Assembly: GCF_041447285.1 (NCBI RefSeq)
Contig: NZ_JBGMEB010000005.1
Location: 62,001 to 126,000, forward strand
DNA length: 64,000 bases
Direction: 5' to 3'
Source: Methanomethylovorans sp041447285
GTDB taxonomy: Archaea > Halobacteriota > Methanosarcinia > Methanosarcinales > Methanosarcinaceae
Of this stretch, positions 35,448-43,899 are shown piece after piece. Position numbers and translations under genes: made by a program. Positions within the stretch are counted from its first letter, which is position 1; each line of letters opens with the position of its first letter. The notes under the pieces were generated by a model. It saw only the letters and a list, made by a program, of their open reading frames with translations. It did no database searches and was not told the origin of the DNA.

Positions 35448-35959
35448 TGGACAATAGGGCTCAATTACAGACACTAGAAGGTCTTGGAGCTGCTTTACTT
35501 ATCACAATGACTGTTGTGATCATCACACAAAGTGCCACAGTGATAACGCCCCAGCATGAAATGATGCTTGATGTACAGCTTGAACAAATGGCATACGATG
35601 TACTAACTTTGTTGGATGTTGCTCCGTCTTATGTAATGGGTGCCAATCTCACAGAATGTGTTGCGGGATGGAATATGAATCAAGCTACCATGAAACATAA
35701 CAGCATGCCTCATTTGGATAGTGAACTCTCCTTTTTGTTGCCAGGACTTCTCTATAATGTGGATTTTTCTTATGTTAATAATAGCAACCTTGTTACAAAG
35801 AATGCTATTCTCAACGGTTATCCAACAGACGATGCTGTGGTTGCGCGTAGAACAGTCATGTTGACAAAGCCTCAGGTTGCTGAGGCCAATGGCGCGTGGG
35901 ATATAGAATCCAATGAACTTCAAGTGGTGGAGGTGAGGCTCACAGTATGGCAGGTTTAA
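35447..35959 (+). CDS. Pilin-like single-pass exported protein B
   Basis: A 170-residue protein starting MDNRAQLQTLEGLGAALLIT, with the cut predicted at A5/Q6 and a hydrophobic helix to about residue 30; a Glu at +6 is in the usual pilin place. The rest is a soluble domain with a single Cys in NLTECVAGW and a final beta-strand LQVVEVRLTVW. Its ATG overlaps the stop of gene A (TGATG), so translation is probably coupled. It resembles haloarchaeal DUF7288 proteins, from memory. No enzyme motif is visible. Confidence 0.75.
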   Translation: MDNRAQLQTLEGLGAALLITMTVVIITQSATVITPQHEMMLDVQLEQMAYDVLTLLDVAPSYVMGANLTECVAGWNMNQATMKHNSMPHLDSELSFLLPGLLYNVDFSYVNNSNLVTKNAILNGYPTDDAVVARRTVMLTKPQVAEANGAWDIESNELQVVEVRLTVWQV

Positions 35960-36405
35960 GAGACAACACCTCGGGACAATTGATCATCCTTTCTGGATTT
36001 GTACTCTGCATTTCGCTGGTAACTCTTGCAGTGCTGGTGAACCAGGCAATGATCACAGGTTTTCATTCATCGAACGCTGTTTTGGATTTCCCTAAACAGC
36101 AGATAAGGGATATTACATCTCAAACAAGGGAAAGTTGTGAGAGCATTACAAAACTTGCTCTTAACCAGAGTAACAATCAGAGTATAGAATACAATTACAA
36201 TTCATTCTTTAATCAGTATAAACAACAGATGTCAATACTTTATGCAGCTCATGGAGAAGAAGTAACTCTTTCCCTCAGCAAAATGAACCTCACATCTATT
36301 GGAAGCAATTCTTCAGCTGGGGGTACTGTTTGGGTTAACATAACGTATAACAATGGCATGACCTACTACGCTTCCGAACCAGAGATTATTGAGGTGGGAC
36401 CATGA
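35947..36405 (+). CDS. Pilin-like single-pass exported protein C
   Basis: A 152-residue protein with N-terminus MAGLRDNTSGQLIILSGFVL, a likely cut at G10/Q11 and a helix to about residue 38. The soluble part is Asn/Gln/Ser-rich, with a predicted helical stretch (QQIRDITSQTRESCESITKL) and a C-terminal strand. It overlaps gene B by 13 bases and is preceded by GGAGGTGAGG. The pattern GQL plus small hydrophobic helix recalls haloarchaeal DUF7261, from memory. Confidence 0.72.
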   Translation: MAGLRDNTSGQLIILSGFVLCISLVTLAVLVNQAMITGFHSSNAVLDFPKQQIRDITSQTRESCESITKLALNQSNNQSIEYNYNSFFNQYKQQMSILYAAHGEEVTLSLSKMNLTSIGSNSSAGGTVWVNITYNNGMTYYASEPEIIEVGP

Positions 36406-36842
36406 GACATCTGTTCAAAAATGAGGATGCTATTTCTGTAACTATGGAATATATCATCTTTTCAATGTTATTCATTACTTTTTTCATTCTGTTATACGTG
36501 AGTTTCGGCGATATAGTGATGAATGGGCCGAAAGAAACAGTGATTCAGAATGATTTCAGTGACATTGGTAACATGATGAGCACTCTGGTAACAGACATGT
36601 ACCTGATACTTCCGGAAAATGGTGTAATCGAATCTGATTATATGATACCTGCTGAAGTTGGCGGAGAAGCATATACTATAAATGCCAACCTTGCTATGAC
36701 AGACCAAATATTTGAACTGGAGTCTGCATCAGGCGAGGAAACCAGCGTTACTATAAGCGGAATAGCAACTACAATACCCATCAATGGTACTGTTTCAAGT
36801 AGTACTATAAATCACAGGATCAGCTATGACTCAAGAAAATAG
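36402..36842 (+). CDS. Pilin-like single-pass exported protein D
   Basis: A 146-residue protein starting MRHLFKNEDAISVTMEYIIF. A basic N-terminus, an A/I junction and a Glu before the hydrophobic helix fit a type IV pilin-like signal. The soluble part has alternating strands (EAYTINANLAMT, SVTISGIATTI). The gene overlaps gene C by four bases (ATGA), with GAGGTGGG upstream. It recalls haloarchaeal DUF7266 in shape; function is unknown. Confidence 0.72.
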   Translation: MRHLFKNEDAISVTMEYIIFSMLFITFFILLYVSFGDIVMNGPKETVIQNDFSDIGNMMSTLVTDMYLILPENGVIESDYMIPAEVGGEAYTINANLAMTDQIFELESASGEETSVTISGIATTIPINGTVSSSTINHRISYDSRK

Positions 36843-37572
36843 AAATGATGCTGCTGTTACCGAAACAGTAGGTTTTATTTTGATGTTCTCCATCGTGATA
36901 TTGTCTATGAGCATGATTTACATATTAGGATATCCAATACTGCAGAAACATATTGAATCCAGTGTGTTTGAAAATGCCCAGCAAAGTTTCATTGTATTGC
37001 AAAGTGACATGAAAAGGGTTGCATTTGAGCAGGTGCCTGTGAAAACAATGAAGATCAAACTGCACTCTTCAACTCTGTCTATAGACGATAGTTCTTCAAT
37101 ATTGATCAACTATTTTTATGCTAATGGAACAAATCATTCTCTCTTCTACAACACAGGAGAGATTGAATTCACCAAAGATGAGAAGGTATTGACGTATGAA
37201 AATGGAGGAATATGGGCAAAACAGCCTCCCTCAGGAGCAATAATGGTATCAAAGCCCCCGATCTACACCAGCAAACTAAACAATGCCAACATGACAACCA
37301 TCGGCGTGGTGAATATCAACGGCCACCGTTCAACGGGCGGTAATGGAATAACAAGTATAACTATGGAACACAACAGCAGTGATCTCATTACTCCTCAAGA
37401 GAAAGTGGATGTTACAGTTCAAATAAATAGTGTGTATGCCAACCAGTGGGCAAGATATCTTGAAGAAAATGGTTTTGATATAATTAGTTCCAGCTCATCA
37501 AGTGTATCTGCTCGTAGGGCTCAAACTTGGCTTATTATAGGTAGGCATGATGTAGATGTTTCAATAATGTGA
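36826..37572 (+). CDS. Pilin-like single-pass exported protein E
   Basis: A 248-residue protein with MTQENRNDAAVTETVGFILM, close to the archaeal pilin consensus (A-V-x-x-x-V-G-F) seen in PilA and DUF1628-type pilins, and a helix to about residue 45. The extracellular part is strand-rich, with NINGHRSTGGNGITSITMEH in the middle, and looks like the larger tip or minor pilins. It overlaps gene D by 17 bases and ends the operon. It recalls haloarchaeal DUF7289, from memory. No assembly ATPase, platform protein or peptidase is adjacent. Confidence 0.75.
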   Translation: MTQENRNDAAVTETVGFILMFSIVILSMSMIYILGYPILQKHIESSVFENAQQSFIVLQSDMKRVAFEQVPVKTMKIKLHSSTLSIDDSSSILINYFYANGTNHSLFYNTGEIEFTKDEKVLTYENGGIWAKQPPSGAIMVSKPPIYTSKLNNANMTTIGVVNINGHRSTGGNGITSITMEHNSSDLITPQEKVDVTVQINSVYANQWARYLEENGFDIISSSSSSVSARRAQTWLIIGRHDVDVSIM

Positions 37573-37600
37573 ACTTGAATATTATTTGGTATTTTCAGAA

Positions 37601-37631
37601 CTACTTTATGTGTTATACTACTTTATGTGTT
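37601..37631. repeat. Short tandem direct repeat
   Basis: CTACTTTATGTGTT occurs twice with a 17-base period (37601-37614 and 37618-37631). It lies between the pilin-like operon and the ferredoxin promoter and could be a paired regulator site. Confidence 0.6.
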
Positions 37632-37699
37632 TTCGGTGATTAGCACCCGAATATCGATAGGTATTTATCTGAGTTGGCTTATCGTATATTCGATAGTTG

Positions 37700-37711
37700 C
37701 TATTTAAATAG
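37700..37711 (+). promoter_or_regulatory. TATA box of the ferredoxin gene
   Basis: CTATTTAAATAG is a palindromic TATA box about 40 bases before the ATG, with the Shine-Dalgarno GGAGAG following at 37733. Confidence 0.5.
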
Positions 37712-37746
37712 TAATGACTTTCACAAAAGCACGGAGAGTAAGAAAT

Positions 37747-37923
37747 ATGGTAGCAGTAATCAATGTCAGTGAATGTGTAGGCTGTGGAACATGTATTGAT
37801 GAGTGCCCTGCAGAGGCAATAACACTAAACGGTGAGAACATTGCAGTAGTAGATGCAAATGAGTGTCTGGACTGCGGTGCATGTGTTGATGTGTGCCCAA
37901 CCAGTGCTATATCAATGGAATAA
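37747..37923 (+). CDS. 2[4Fe-4S] ferredoxin
   Basis: A small electron carrier of 58 residues with two classic CxxCxxCxxxCP motifs (CVGCGTCIDECP and CLDCGACVDVCP), binding two cubane clusters. The ATG at 37747 has GGAGAG eight bases upstream; extending to 37714 would add a basic N-terminus not seen in ferredoxins. It is transcribed alone ahead of asd. It could serve any of the many ferredoxin-linked reactions of a methanogen; the partner is not indicated. Confidence 0.95.
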   Translation: MVAVINVSECVGCGTCIDECPAEAITLNGENIAVVDANECLDCGACVDVCPTSAISME

Positions 37924-37976
37924 GTCTCTATTATTCCTCTATTTTTTGTATAGTATCCTTTATTTGAGGTTATAAC

Positions 37977-39008
37977 ATGGCAGAACCAATCAGAGCTGGA
38001 ATCTTGGGTGCTACAGGAGCCGTCGGGCAGAGATTCATTCAGGCACTTGCTGACCACCCATGGTTTGAAATTACATCCCTCGCTGCATCCGATAAAAGCG
38101 CTGGCAAGAAGTACAAAAATGCAGCTAACTGGAGGCTGGATGTAAAACTTCCGGATAGTGTTGCAGATATGGAAATCGTACCTGTGGACCCTTCCAAGGT
38201 TGATGCAGATGTTGTTTTCTCTGCATTGCCTGCAGGTCTTGCAACTACTGTGGAAGCAGACTTTGCCAAAAATGGTTTTGCTGTGGCAAGCAATGCTTCT
38301 TCTCATCGTATGGAGAAAGATGTGCCTTTGGTAGTTCCCGAAGTCAATGCGGACCATCTTGGCCTCATTGAAGTACAGCAGGATAACAGGGGCTGGGATG
38401 GGTATATCATTACAAATCCGAACTGCTCCACAATTATGCTGGTAGCTACACTCAAACCTCTTATGAAATTTGGTATCCAGAATGTAACCGTAGCCACAAT
38501 GCAGGCTATCTCTGGTGCAGGTTATGATGGTGTGCCTTCAATGGCTATTCTCGATAACGTGGTTCCATATATCGGCGGTGAAGAAGAAAAGATGGAGACT
38601 GAACCTCTCAAATTATTGGGTGAGTTCAATGGATCAGAGATCATAAATGCTGATTTCAAAATGAGTGCCTCGTGTAACAGGGTGCCTGTTATGGATGGCC
38701 ACACAGAGTGTGTATGGATCTCCATGAGGGATAACCCAACTCCTGCACAGGTAAGGCAGGAATTCCTCAACTTCAATCCACATTTGGGAGACTTGCCCAC
38801 TGAACCAGAGCAGGTGCTTATTGTAAGAGATGAGCCTGATAGGCCACAGCCTCGCCTTGACCGCAATATGGGTAGAGGAATGAGCGTCAGCGTAGGACGT
38901 ATCAGAGAAGGTATACGCTATGTTCTGATGGGGCACAACACTGTTCGTGGAGCAGCTGGTGCTAGTGTGCTCAATGCTGAACTCCTGCATAAGCAAGGTA
39001 AGCTCTGA
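37977..39008 (+). CDS. asd: Aspartate-semialdehyde dehydrogenase
   Basis: This reduces aspartyl phosphate to aspartate semialdehyde with NADPH, at the branch to lysine, threonine and methionine. The 343 residues include the nucleotide loop GATGAVGQRF, the catalytic Cys in ITNPNCSTIM, and a CNRVPVMDGHTECVWI segment with the active-site His. Its length and sequence style are those of the archaeal/yeast-type family. It follows the ferredoxin by about 50 bases and precedes an exported protein gene by 25 bases. Confidence 0.96.
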   Translation: MAEPIRAGILGATGAVGQRFIQALADHPWFEITSLAASDKSAGKKYKNAANWRLDVKLPDSVADMEIVPVDPSKVDADVVFSALPAGLATTVEADFAKNGFAVASNASSHRMEKDVPLVVPEVNADHLGLIEVQQDNRGWDGYIITNPNCSTIMLVATLKPLMKFGIQNVTVATMQAISGAGYDGVPSMAILDNVVPYIGGEEEKMETEPLKLLGEFNGSEIINADFKMSASCNRVPVMDGHTECVWISMRDNPTPAQVRQEFLNFNPHLGDLPTEPEQVLIVRDEPDRPQPRLDRNMGRGMSVSVGRIREGIRYVLMGHNTVRGAAGASVLNAELLHKQGKL

Positions 39009-39033
39009 ACGTAGAAACATCTAGTGAGAACTG

Positions 39034-39765
39034 ATGCCGCGTCTGATATTATTCATCTTGACAGTTTTACTGGCAATGGGGATAATATCAGTTGCTGTTG
39101 CATCGGAAGTAAACACCATTTTTGAACTTGAATTAGTGCCACTATCGGAGATTGTCAATAATCCAACAGCATATGATAGTACTATGGCTTATCGCAAGAT
39201 CAGCGTTATTGGAAATATATCTGAGATTGATAAACATCTAGTTACCATTAACCAGGATAATTATGAACTAAAAGTGGACAACACTAATGATCAGTTACTT
39301 GTAGGTTTTAATGTAGGAGATAGTATCAAGCTCACGGGCCAGTTTCTATATGATCCCATGGGTACTAGTATGTTTTATCCTAAATATACAATGCATTATC
39401 CTATCGTACAGATGGGTGAGGTAAACATAAGTGCTATTGTTTCCAATGCATCAGAGTTCAACGGGAAATATGTTACGGTGGCAGGCAATATAACTGAGAT
39501 CAAGTCAACAATGGGGGGGTATATTGTTGATCTTTCAAGTCTGGATAGTGACCAAAGGATCCGCGTATATTACTATGGGTCAACTGATCTCAAGCCCGGT
39601 GAGATAGTAAGTGTAACTGGCCTTTTCAATGGTGGTGGCCTGCATAGTGAACAGATGGGTATAAAACGTCCTCCTTTGTCTATTAGTACATTCATACCCG
39701 GTTTTACGGGTCTTTGGACTTTGTTTATTCTTGGATTATTAGTTATATATATGAAGCATGAATGA
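39034..39765 (+). CDS. Exported two-domain beta-barrel protein, membrane anchored
   Basis: A 243-residue protein with a signal peptide (MPRLILFILTVLLAMGIISV). It has two similar beta-barrel domains of about 80 residues (around 35-115 and 120-205). Each carries a turn where V-x-G-N-I-[ST]-E-I precedes strands, resembling OB-folds (ISVIGNISEI and VTVAGNITEI). The C-terminus has FIPGFTGLWTLFILGLLVIY and a KHE end, which resembles a PGF-type sorting tail. The function is unknown. Tightly spaced between asd and pyrH. Confidence 0.75.
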   Translation: MPRLILFILTVLLAMGIISVAVASEVNTIFELELVPLSEIVNNPTAYDSTMAYRKISVIGNISEIDKHLVTINQDNYELKVDNTNDQLLVGFNVGDSIKLTGQFLYDPMGTSMFYPKYTMHYPIVQMGEVNISAIVSNASEFNGKYVTVAGNITEIKSTMGGYIVDLSSLDSDQRIRVYYYGSTDLKPGEIVSVTGLFNGGGLHSEQMGIKRPPLSISTFIPGFTGLWTLFILGLLVIYMKHE

Positions 39766-39785
39766 CTTAAAACCTCAAGATCATC

Positions 39786-40490
39786 ATGTTAATTGCATTA
39801 TCAGTTGGAGGGTCTATTCTTGCAAAGGACCTTAGTCCTGAGGGTTTCCGTGCCTATGCCGATATGCTCAAGGAGCTGTCGAAAGAACACAAAGTAATTG
39901 TTGTCGTCGGAGGAGGCGTTGCTGCCAGGGATTATATCCGGACTGCAAGAAGCTTGGGAGCTAATGAAGCCGCATCCGATTATATCGGTATATCCATAAC
40001 CCGTTTGAATGCACAGCTACTTATTACTGCACTTGGAGATGATGCATATCCAGAGCCCCCTATAGATTACAAAGAAGCCTGGAAAGCTCTGTCCTCAGGC
40101 AAGATAGTTGTTATGGGAGGCGTAATTCCAGGACAGACCACTGATGCTGTAACTGCCATAGTTGCTGAATACCTTAAAGCTGATCTGATTGTTATTGCAA
40201 CCTCTGTAGACGGAGTATATTCCGCTGATCCCAAGAAAGATCCTAATGCTGTCAAGTATGAAACGATGACTGCCAAAGAGCTTGTAAAAATAGTAATCTC
40301 TACTGAGATGAAGGCTGGTTCTCAATCACCTGTGGATCCTCTGGCAGCTAAGATCATAGAGCGTTGTAACATAAATACTATTGTCATGCACGGTGCCGAT
40401 CCAAAGAACGTAGCAAATGTCATTATGCAGGAAAAGGAAGGCTCTGCATCTCAAAAAGGAGTTCATCTAGGTACACGTATAATTGGATAA
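39786..40490 (+). CDS. pyrH: UMP kinase, archaeal type
   Basis: An amino-acid-kinase-fold enzyme of 234 residues that phosphorylates UMP to UDP for pyrimidine nucleotide synthesis. The N-terminus LIALSVGGSILAKD holds the phosphate loop. VVVGGGVAARDYI, the nucleotide region VMGGVIPGQTTDAVTAIVAE and DGVYSADPKKDP mark the family; the sequence is of the archaeal branch. It sits 20 bases after the exported OB-like protein gene and seven bases before the gene for another exported protein, probably co-transcribed with them. Confidence 0.95.
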   Translation: MLIALSVGGSILAKDLSPEGFRAYADMLKELSKEHKVIVVVGGGVAARDYIRTARSLGANEAASDYIGISITRLNAQLLITALGDDAYPEPPIDYKEAWKALSSGKIVVMGGVIPGQTTDAVTAIVAEYLKADLIVIATSVDGVYSADPKKDPNAVKYETMTAKELVKIVISTEMKAGSQSPVDPLAAKIIERCNINTIVMHGADPKNVANVIMQEKEGSASQKGVHLGTRIIG

Positions 40491-40505
40491 ACTTCTGTGG
40501 TCGTT

Positions 40506-41561
40506 ATGAGACTCAGAATATTTCTTACAGTTTTTTTCTTTTTTATCACACTGGTCTTTCCTGCTGCGGCATCAGGGGAGGCTCGCATCATAGGCTTATA
40601 TGCAAACGGAGATTTATGTGAAGTTACTATTGGATTTTCAGAGGATTTACGTAATGTAACTTTAAGATATGATCTGATGTCTAGTAATCAGCTGATCAAT
40701 TCCAAAATACTTGAGTTTGGTAATGTGCATGCAGGAAATATTACCAGAATTGATTTGTGGGATGATGAGCTCGAAGAGAACACCTATGTTTTACGTGCAC
40801 AGGTGTTTGTAAACGGAGCGCTTGCTGATAGCCAGCAGATCACATTTGTACATGGCAATGAAGCATTGCTGGAATTCAAAGTTGCAGGTTTCAACTCTGA
40901 TAATAAGGGTTCAGTGGTTGTTATCAGTCCTACTAACGTCTATCGCCCTTCTGTAGTCGATCTAACCTTTGAGATCTTCAAGGCGAATGAGTTAGTTTAT
41001 TCTGAGACCTTAGAGGATGTTTCTGTAATCCAGTCCATGGAGAAGAGCATAAAGTGGCCTATTTTGCTTGAGAATGAACGAGAGTATGTTACGGTGCTAA
41101 AAATACACAGTCATGAACCAGATATCACATCAGCTTACATTTCTACTTTTACTGCAGAGCAGGATGTAGAAATAATATCTGATGACGTAGAATTGGATGA
41201 GTATGGTGCAAGTATCACACTACAGGGTATGTCTCAGGTGCCTTTCTACGGGAAGGTAGGTATTAATTTGATGAACGGTGAGTCTAATATTTCCTTTTAT
41301 GAAGAAACCGATGTTATCACATTAAACAAAGAGGACACTGTCGGCTTTCTCTGGGAAGATATTCCTGCAGGGAACTATACTGTGGAAATACTTGCAATTA
41401 ATAATGAAGGCAGGACCCTTGATCGCTATGAGACTGCCGTGAGGATCACAGAATTGCCTGCAATCCCGACGGAACAAAATAAAGAGTTATCTGGTCTGAA
41501 CATTGTTAACAGCATTGCAGTTTTCTTGACTGTTTTTCTCCTATTACGCATCAAAAGGTGA
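40506..41561 (+). CDS. Exported beta-sandwich protein with C-terminal membrane helix
   Basis: A 351-residue protein starting MRLRIFLTVFFFFITLVFPA, a signal peptide, followed by Ig-like beta-rich domains and a C-terminal helix (INSIAVFLTVFLLLRIKR) that anchors it. Its stop lies 4 bases before the permease gene of a MacB/LolE-like transporter, which itself overlaps the ATPase gene. It is therefore likely the extracellular partner or client of that transporter. No catalytic residues are evident. ATG 40506 is preferred because the in-frame GTG at 40497 would precede a shorter leader. Confidence 0.78.
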   Translation: MRLRIFLTVFFFFITLVFPAAASGEARIIGLYANGDLCEVTIGFSEDLRNVTLRYDLMSSNQLINSKILEFGNVHAGNITRIDLWDDELEENTYVLRAQVFVNGALADSQQITFVHGNEALLEFKVAGFNSDNKGSVVVISPTNVYRPSVVDLTFEIFKANELVYSETLEDVSVIQSMEKSIKWPILLENEREYVTVLKIHSHEPDITSAYISTFTAEQDVEIISDDVELDEYGASITLQGMSQVPFYGKVGINLMNGESNISFYEETDVITLNKEDTVGFLWEDIPAGNYTVEILAINNEGRTLDRYETAVRITELPAIPTEQNKELSGLNIVNSIAVFLTVFLLLRIKR

Positions 41562-41565
41562 TAAG

Positions 41566-42681
41566 ATGCTTGATCTCATCATCAAGAATGCTACTCAACG
41601 CAAGGTGAGAACTACATTGACCATTTGTGGCATAGCACTGGGCATATTCGCTCTGGTGGTAATGGGAGCTATGTCCGAGAATTTTGGGCAGACATTTGAA
41701 AAGTCTATGAGCCTTACAAGCGACAAAATAAGGGTCTTTGCAGAAAGCGGTATTTTTGGCGGGGGTCTGAGCGAGCATAAAGTTTCAGATGTACGGCGTG
41801 TGGCAGGAGTCGAGGATGCCTATGGGGTGCTGGTCACATTGTTCGATGAAGACCAGTTCGGTATGAGTGGCAAGCAGGTCCTAGGAGTTCCACCGCGGAA
41901 ATCGAGAAATGTACTAGAACCTGTGGAGCTCAAAGCGGGTAGATTCCTTACAGCGGGGGATACATACCAGGCAGTGGTGGGAAAGAACATTGCCGGTGAG
42001 TACGATCTGGATATAGGCAGTACCCTTGTATTAAATGAGAAAAGGTTCACAGTGGTGGGCATTATGGAATACACGGGTTCTATCTTTGACAGCTATGCTA
42101 CTATTCCTCTTGATACGGCTCAAGATGTGTACAATGCTGAAAATTCCATCACATATATCTTCGCCCAGCCAGCACCAAGGGTAGATGCTGAACTTCTGTC
42201 AAAACGGATCGAGCTGAGTGTAAAAGGAGTAAACACAATTTCCCCCAATGAACTGAAGGAGCAGGCAGGGCAATCTTTGCTGATATTCAGCGTAGTGACC
42301 ATAAGTTCTGCTATTCTTGCAGCTATTATAGGAGGGTTGAGTGTGATGAATACTATGCTCATGTCTGTTGCCGAAAGGACACGTGAGTTCGGTATTCTAA
42401 AGGCAATGGGCGCAGAGACAAAGGACATAATACTCCTTACTTTGGGAGAGGCTGCTCTTCTGGGTGTCATAGGGGGAATTATTGGAATCATTGCTGGAAC
42501 TGCGGCAGCGTATGCTCTCAATTCATGGCTTGCAGCCAAAGGTATAATCTTGTTTACGGTAACTTACAGGCTACTTTTCATTGCTATGCTTTTTGCGACT
42601 CTTATAGGGATGGCATCAGGAGCCTACCCGGCTTATAGAGCAGCGAGTATGAGCCCCATGGAGGCTCTGAGGCATGGTTGA
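41566..42681 (+). CDS. ABC transporter permease, FtsX/MacB family
   Basis: A 371-residue membrane protein. One N-terminal helix (TICGIALGIFALVVMGAM) is followed by an extracellular MacB-type domain of about 220 residues (39-260). Three C-terminal helices follow, with the FtsX signature SVAERTREFGILKAMGAETK between the first two. Such transporters extract lipoproteins or expel peptides by mechanotransmission rather than classical transport. AGGTGATAA just precedes the ATG. Its last eight bases overlap the ATPase gene. Confidence 0.93.
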   Translation: MLDLIIKNATQRKVRTTLTICGIALGIFALVVMGAMSENFGQTFEKSMSLTSDKIRVFAESGIFGGGLSEHKVSDVRRVAGVEDAYGVLVTLFDEDQFGMSGKQVLGVPPRKSRNVLEPVELKAGRFLTAGDTYQAVVGKNIAGEYDLDIGSTLVLNEKRFTVVGIMEYTGSIFDSYATIPLDTAQDVYNAENSITYIFAQPAPRVDAELLSKRIELSVKGVNTISPNELKEQAGQSLLIFSVVTISSAILAAIIGGLSVMNTMLMSVAERTREFGILKAMGAETKDIILLTLGEAALLGVIGGIIGIIAGTAAAYALNSWLAAKGIILFTVTYRLLFIAMLFATLIGMASGAYPAYRAASMSPMEALRHG

Positions 42682-43384
42682 ACAAATATTGCAAGTAGAA
42701 GATCTTTGCAAAACCTACATGCAAGGAAAGATCCTTGTAAATGCATTAAGGGGTGTCACTTTCAACGTTAAAAAGGGTGAACTTGTTGCTATTATGGGAC
42801 CCAGCGGCTCAGGAAAATCTACTTTGATGGCTCTGGTGGGCTGTCTTGAAAAACCTACGAGTGGCAAGGTGGTGATAAATGGTATTGATATAACTGCTAT
42901 TCCTGACAGGGAATTGCCCCAAATCAGGCGGGAAATGATAGGTTTTGTATTCCAACACTATAATTTGCTTCCTGCATTATCGGCTCTTGGAAATGTGGAG
43001 CTTGCTATGAGATTCTCAGGTATTACTAAAAAAGAGAGGCTTAAAAGAGCAGAAAAGCTGCTGCAGAGATTGGGACTTGAAAAACGTCTGCATCACAAGC
43101 CAAATGAACTTTCCGGAGGAGAACAGCAGAGGGTATCCATTGCAAGAGCTATTGCAAACAATCCTTCCGTAATTCTCGCGGATGAGCCTACTGGAGAGGT
43201 AGACAGTAGCACAAGAGACAAAATCATAGAGATTTTCGAGGAATTAAGTTTGCAAGGGCAGACTATCATTATAGTGACCCATGACCCGGAAGTTGCAAAG
43301 CACTGTGACAGAGTTATCCGTATAATGGATGGAACCCTGTCACAGGAGGAGAGAAGAAATAATCAGCAATATGCTACAAGGTAA
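42674..43384 (+). CDS. ABC transporter ATP-binding protein (LolD/MacB type)
   Basis: A 236-residue ATPase with Walker A GPSGSGKSTLM, the Q-loop FQHYNLLPALSALGNV, signature LSGGEQQRVSIARAI, Walker B VILADEPTGEVDS and H-loop VTHDPE. These segments are characteristic of LolD/MacB-type ATPases. It energises the FtsX-type permease it overlaps. Its 3' end overlaps the convergent coiled-coil gene by 22 bases. Confidence 0.95.
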   Translation: MVEQILQVEDLCKTYMQGKILVNALRGVTFNVKKGELVAIMGPSGSGKSTLMALVGCLEKPTSGKVVINGIDITAIPDRELPQIRREMIGFVFQHYNLLPALSALGNVELAMRFSGITKKERLKRAEKLLQRLGLEKRLHHKPNELSGGEQQRVSIARAIANNPSVILADEPTGEVDSSTRDKIIEIFEELSLQGQTIIIVTHDPEVAKHCDRVIRIMDGTLSQEERRNNQQYATR

Positions 43385-43674
43385 GCAGTGTCTTCTGTTT
43401 TCTTCTCGGTTTCTGCAGTAGTTACTGAACCTATTTTGTTTCTTGATTCCTTCAAAGCTACCAGATTCATTTCAAGCTGTTGGATCTGCATCTTTGCCCT
43501 TAGTACCTTCTCATTTTCAGCCTTCAGTTTTTCCAACAGTTCTGCCTTCTTTTCTTCGCTAATGTTGGAATCAGAAATCTGTTTCTGATACTGCTGAGAT
43601 ACTAAAGCATACTTCTTGAACATTTCATGGAGGGTATCCAGGTTCTTTTCAAGATCAGTTATTGTCTTGTCCAT
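43363..43674 (-). CDS. Small coiled-coil protein
   Basis: A 103-residue soluble protein that is almost entirely helical and charged, with heptad spacing in residues about 5-80 (KNLDTLHEMFKKY, KAELLEKLKAENEKV). No family is recognised. It overlaps the end of the ABC ATPase gene by 22 bases on the opposite strand. The length, good codon use and clean coiled-coil favour a real gene. A scaffold or adaptor role is a guess only. Confidence 0.6.
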   Translation of the reverse strand: MDKTITDLEKNLDTLHEMFKKYALVSQQYQKQISDSNISEEKKAELLEKLKAENEKVLRAKMQIQQLEMNLVALKESRNKIGSVTTAETEKKTEDTAYLVAYC

Positions 43675-43872
43675 GCCGATCGCTTCCTTCGTTTTTTGAA
43701 TTTGTTTTATTACGGCTTATCTTTTCACTTAAGCTCTAGTTGAAAAAAGCAAAATATATTATATAAGGATTTCTATACAAAACAATATACTAATAGTCAT
43801 AATGATGAGGTATTTGATGCTAGTAGCGTATAGAGCTCTAAATACTAAGAAAAAAAGTTAGAAAATAAGCTT

Positions 43873-43899
43873 GGATAGAGGATTTAGCAAACTCTATCC
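43873..43899 (-). terminator. Terminator of the corrinoid-like gene
   Basis: GGATAGAG and CTCTATCC form an 8-bp stem beginning at the stop codon. On the minus strand a T-rich stretch (CTAACTTTTTTTC) follows within 20 bases. Confidence 0.65.
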
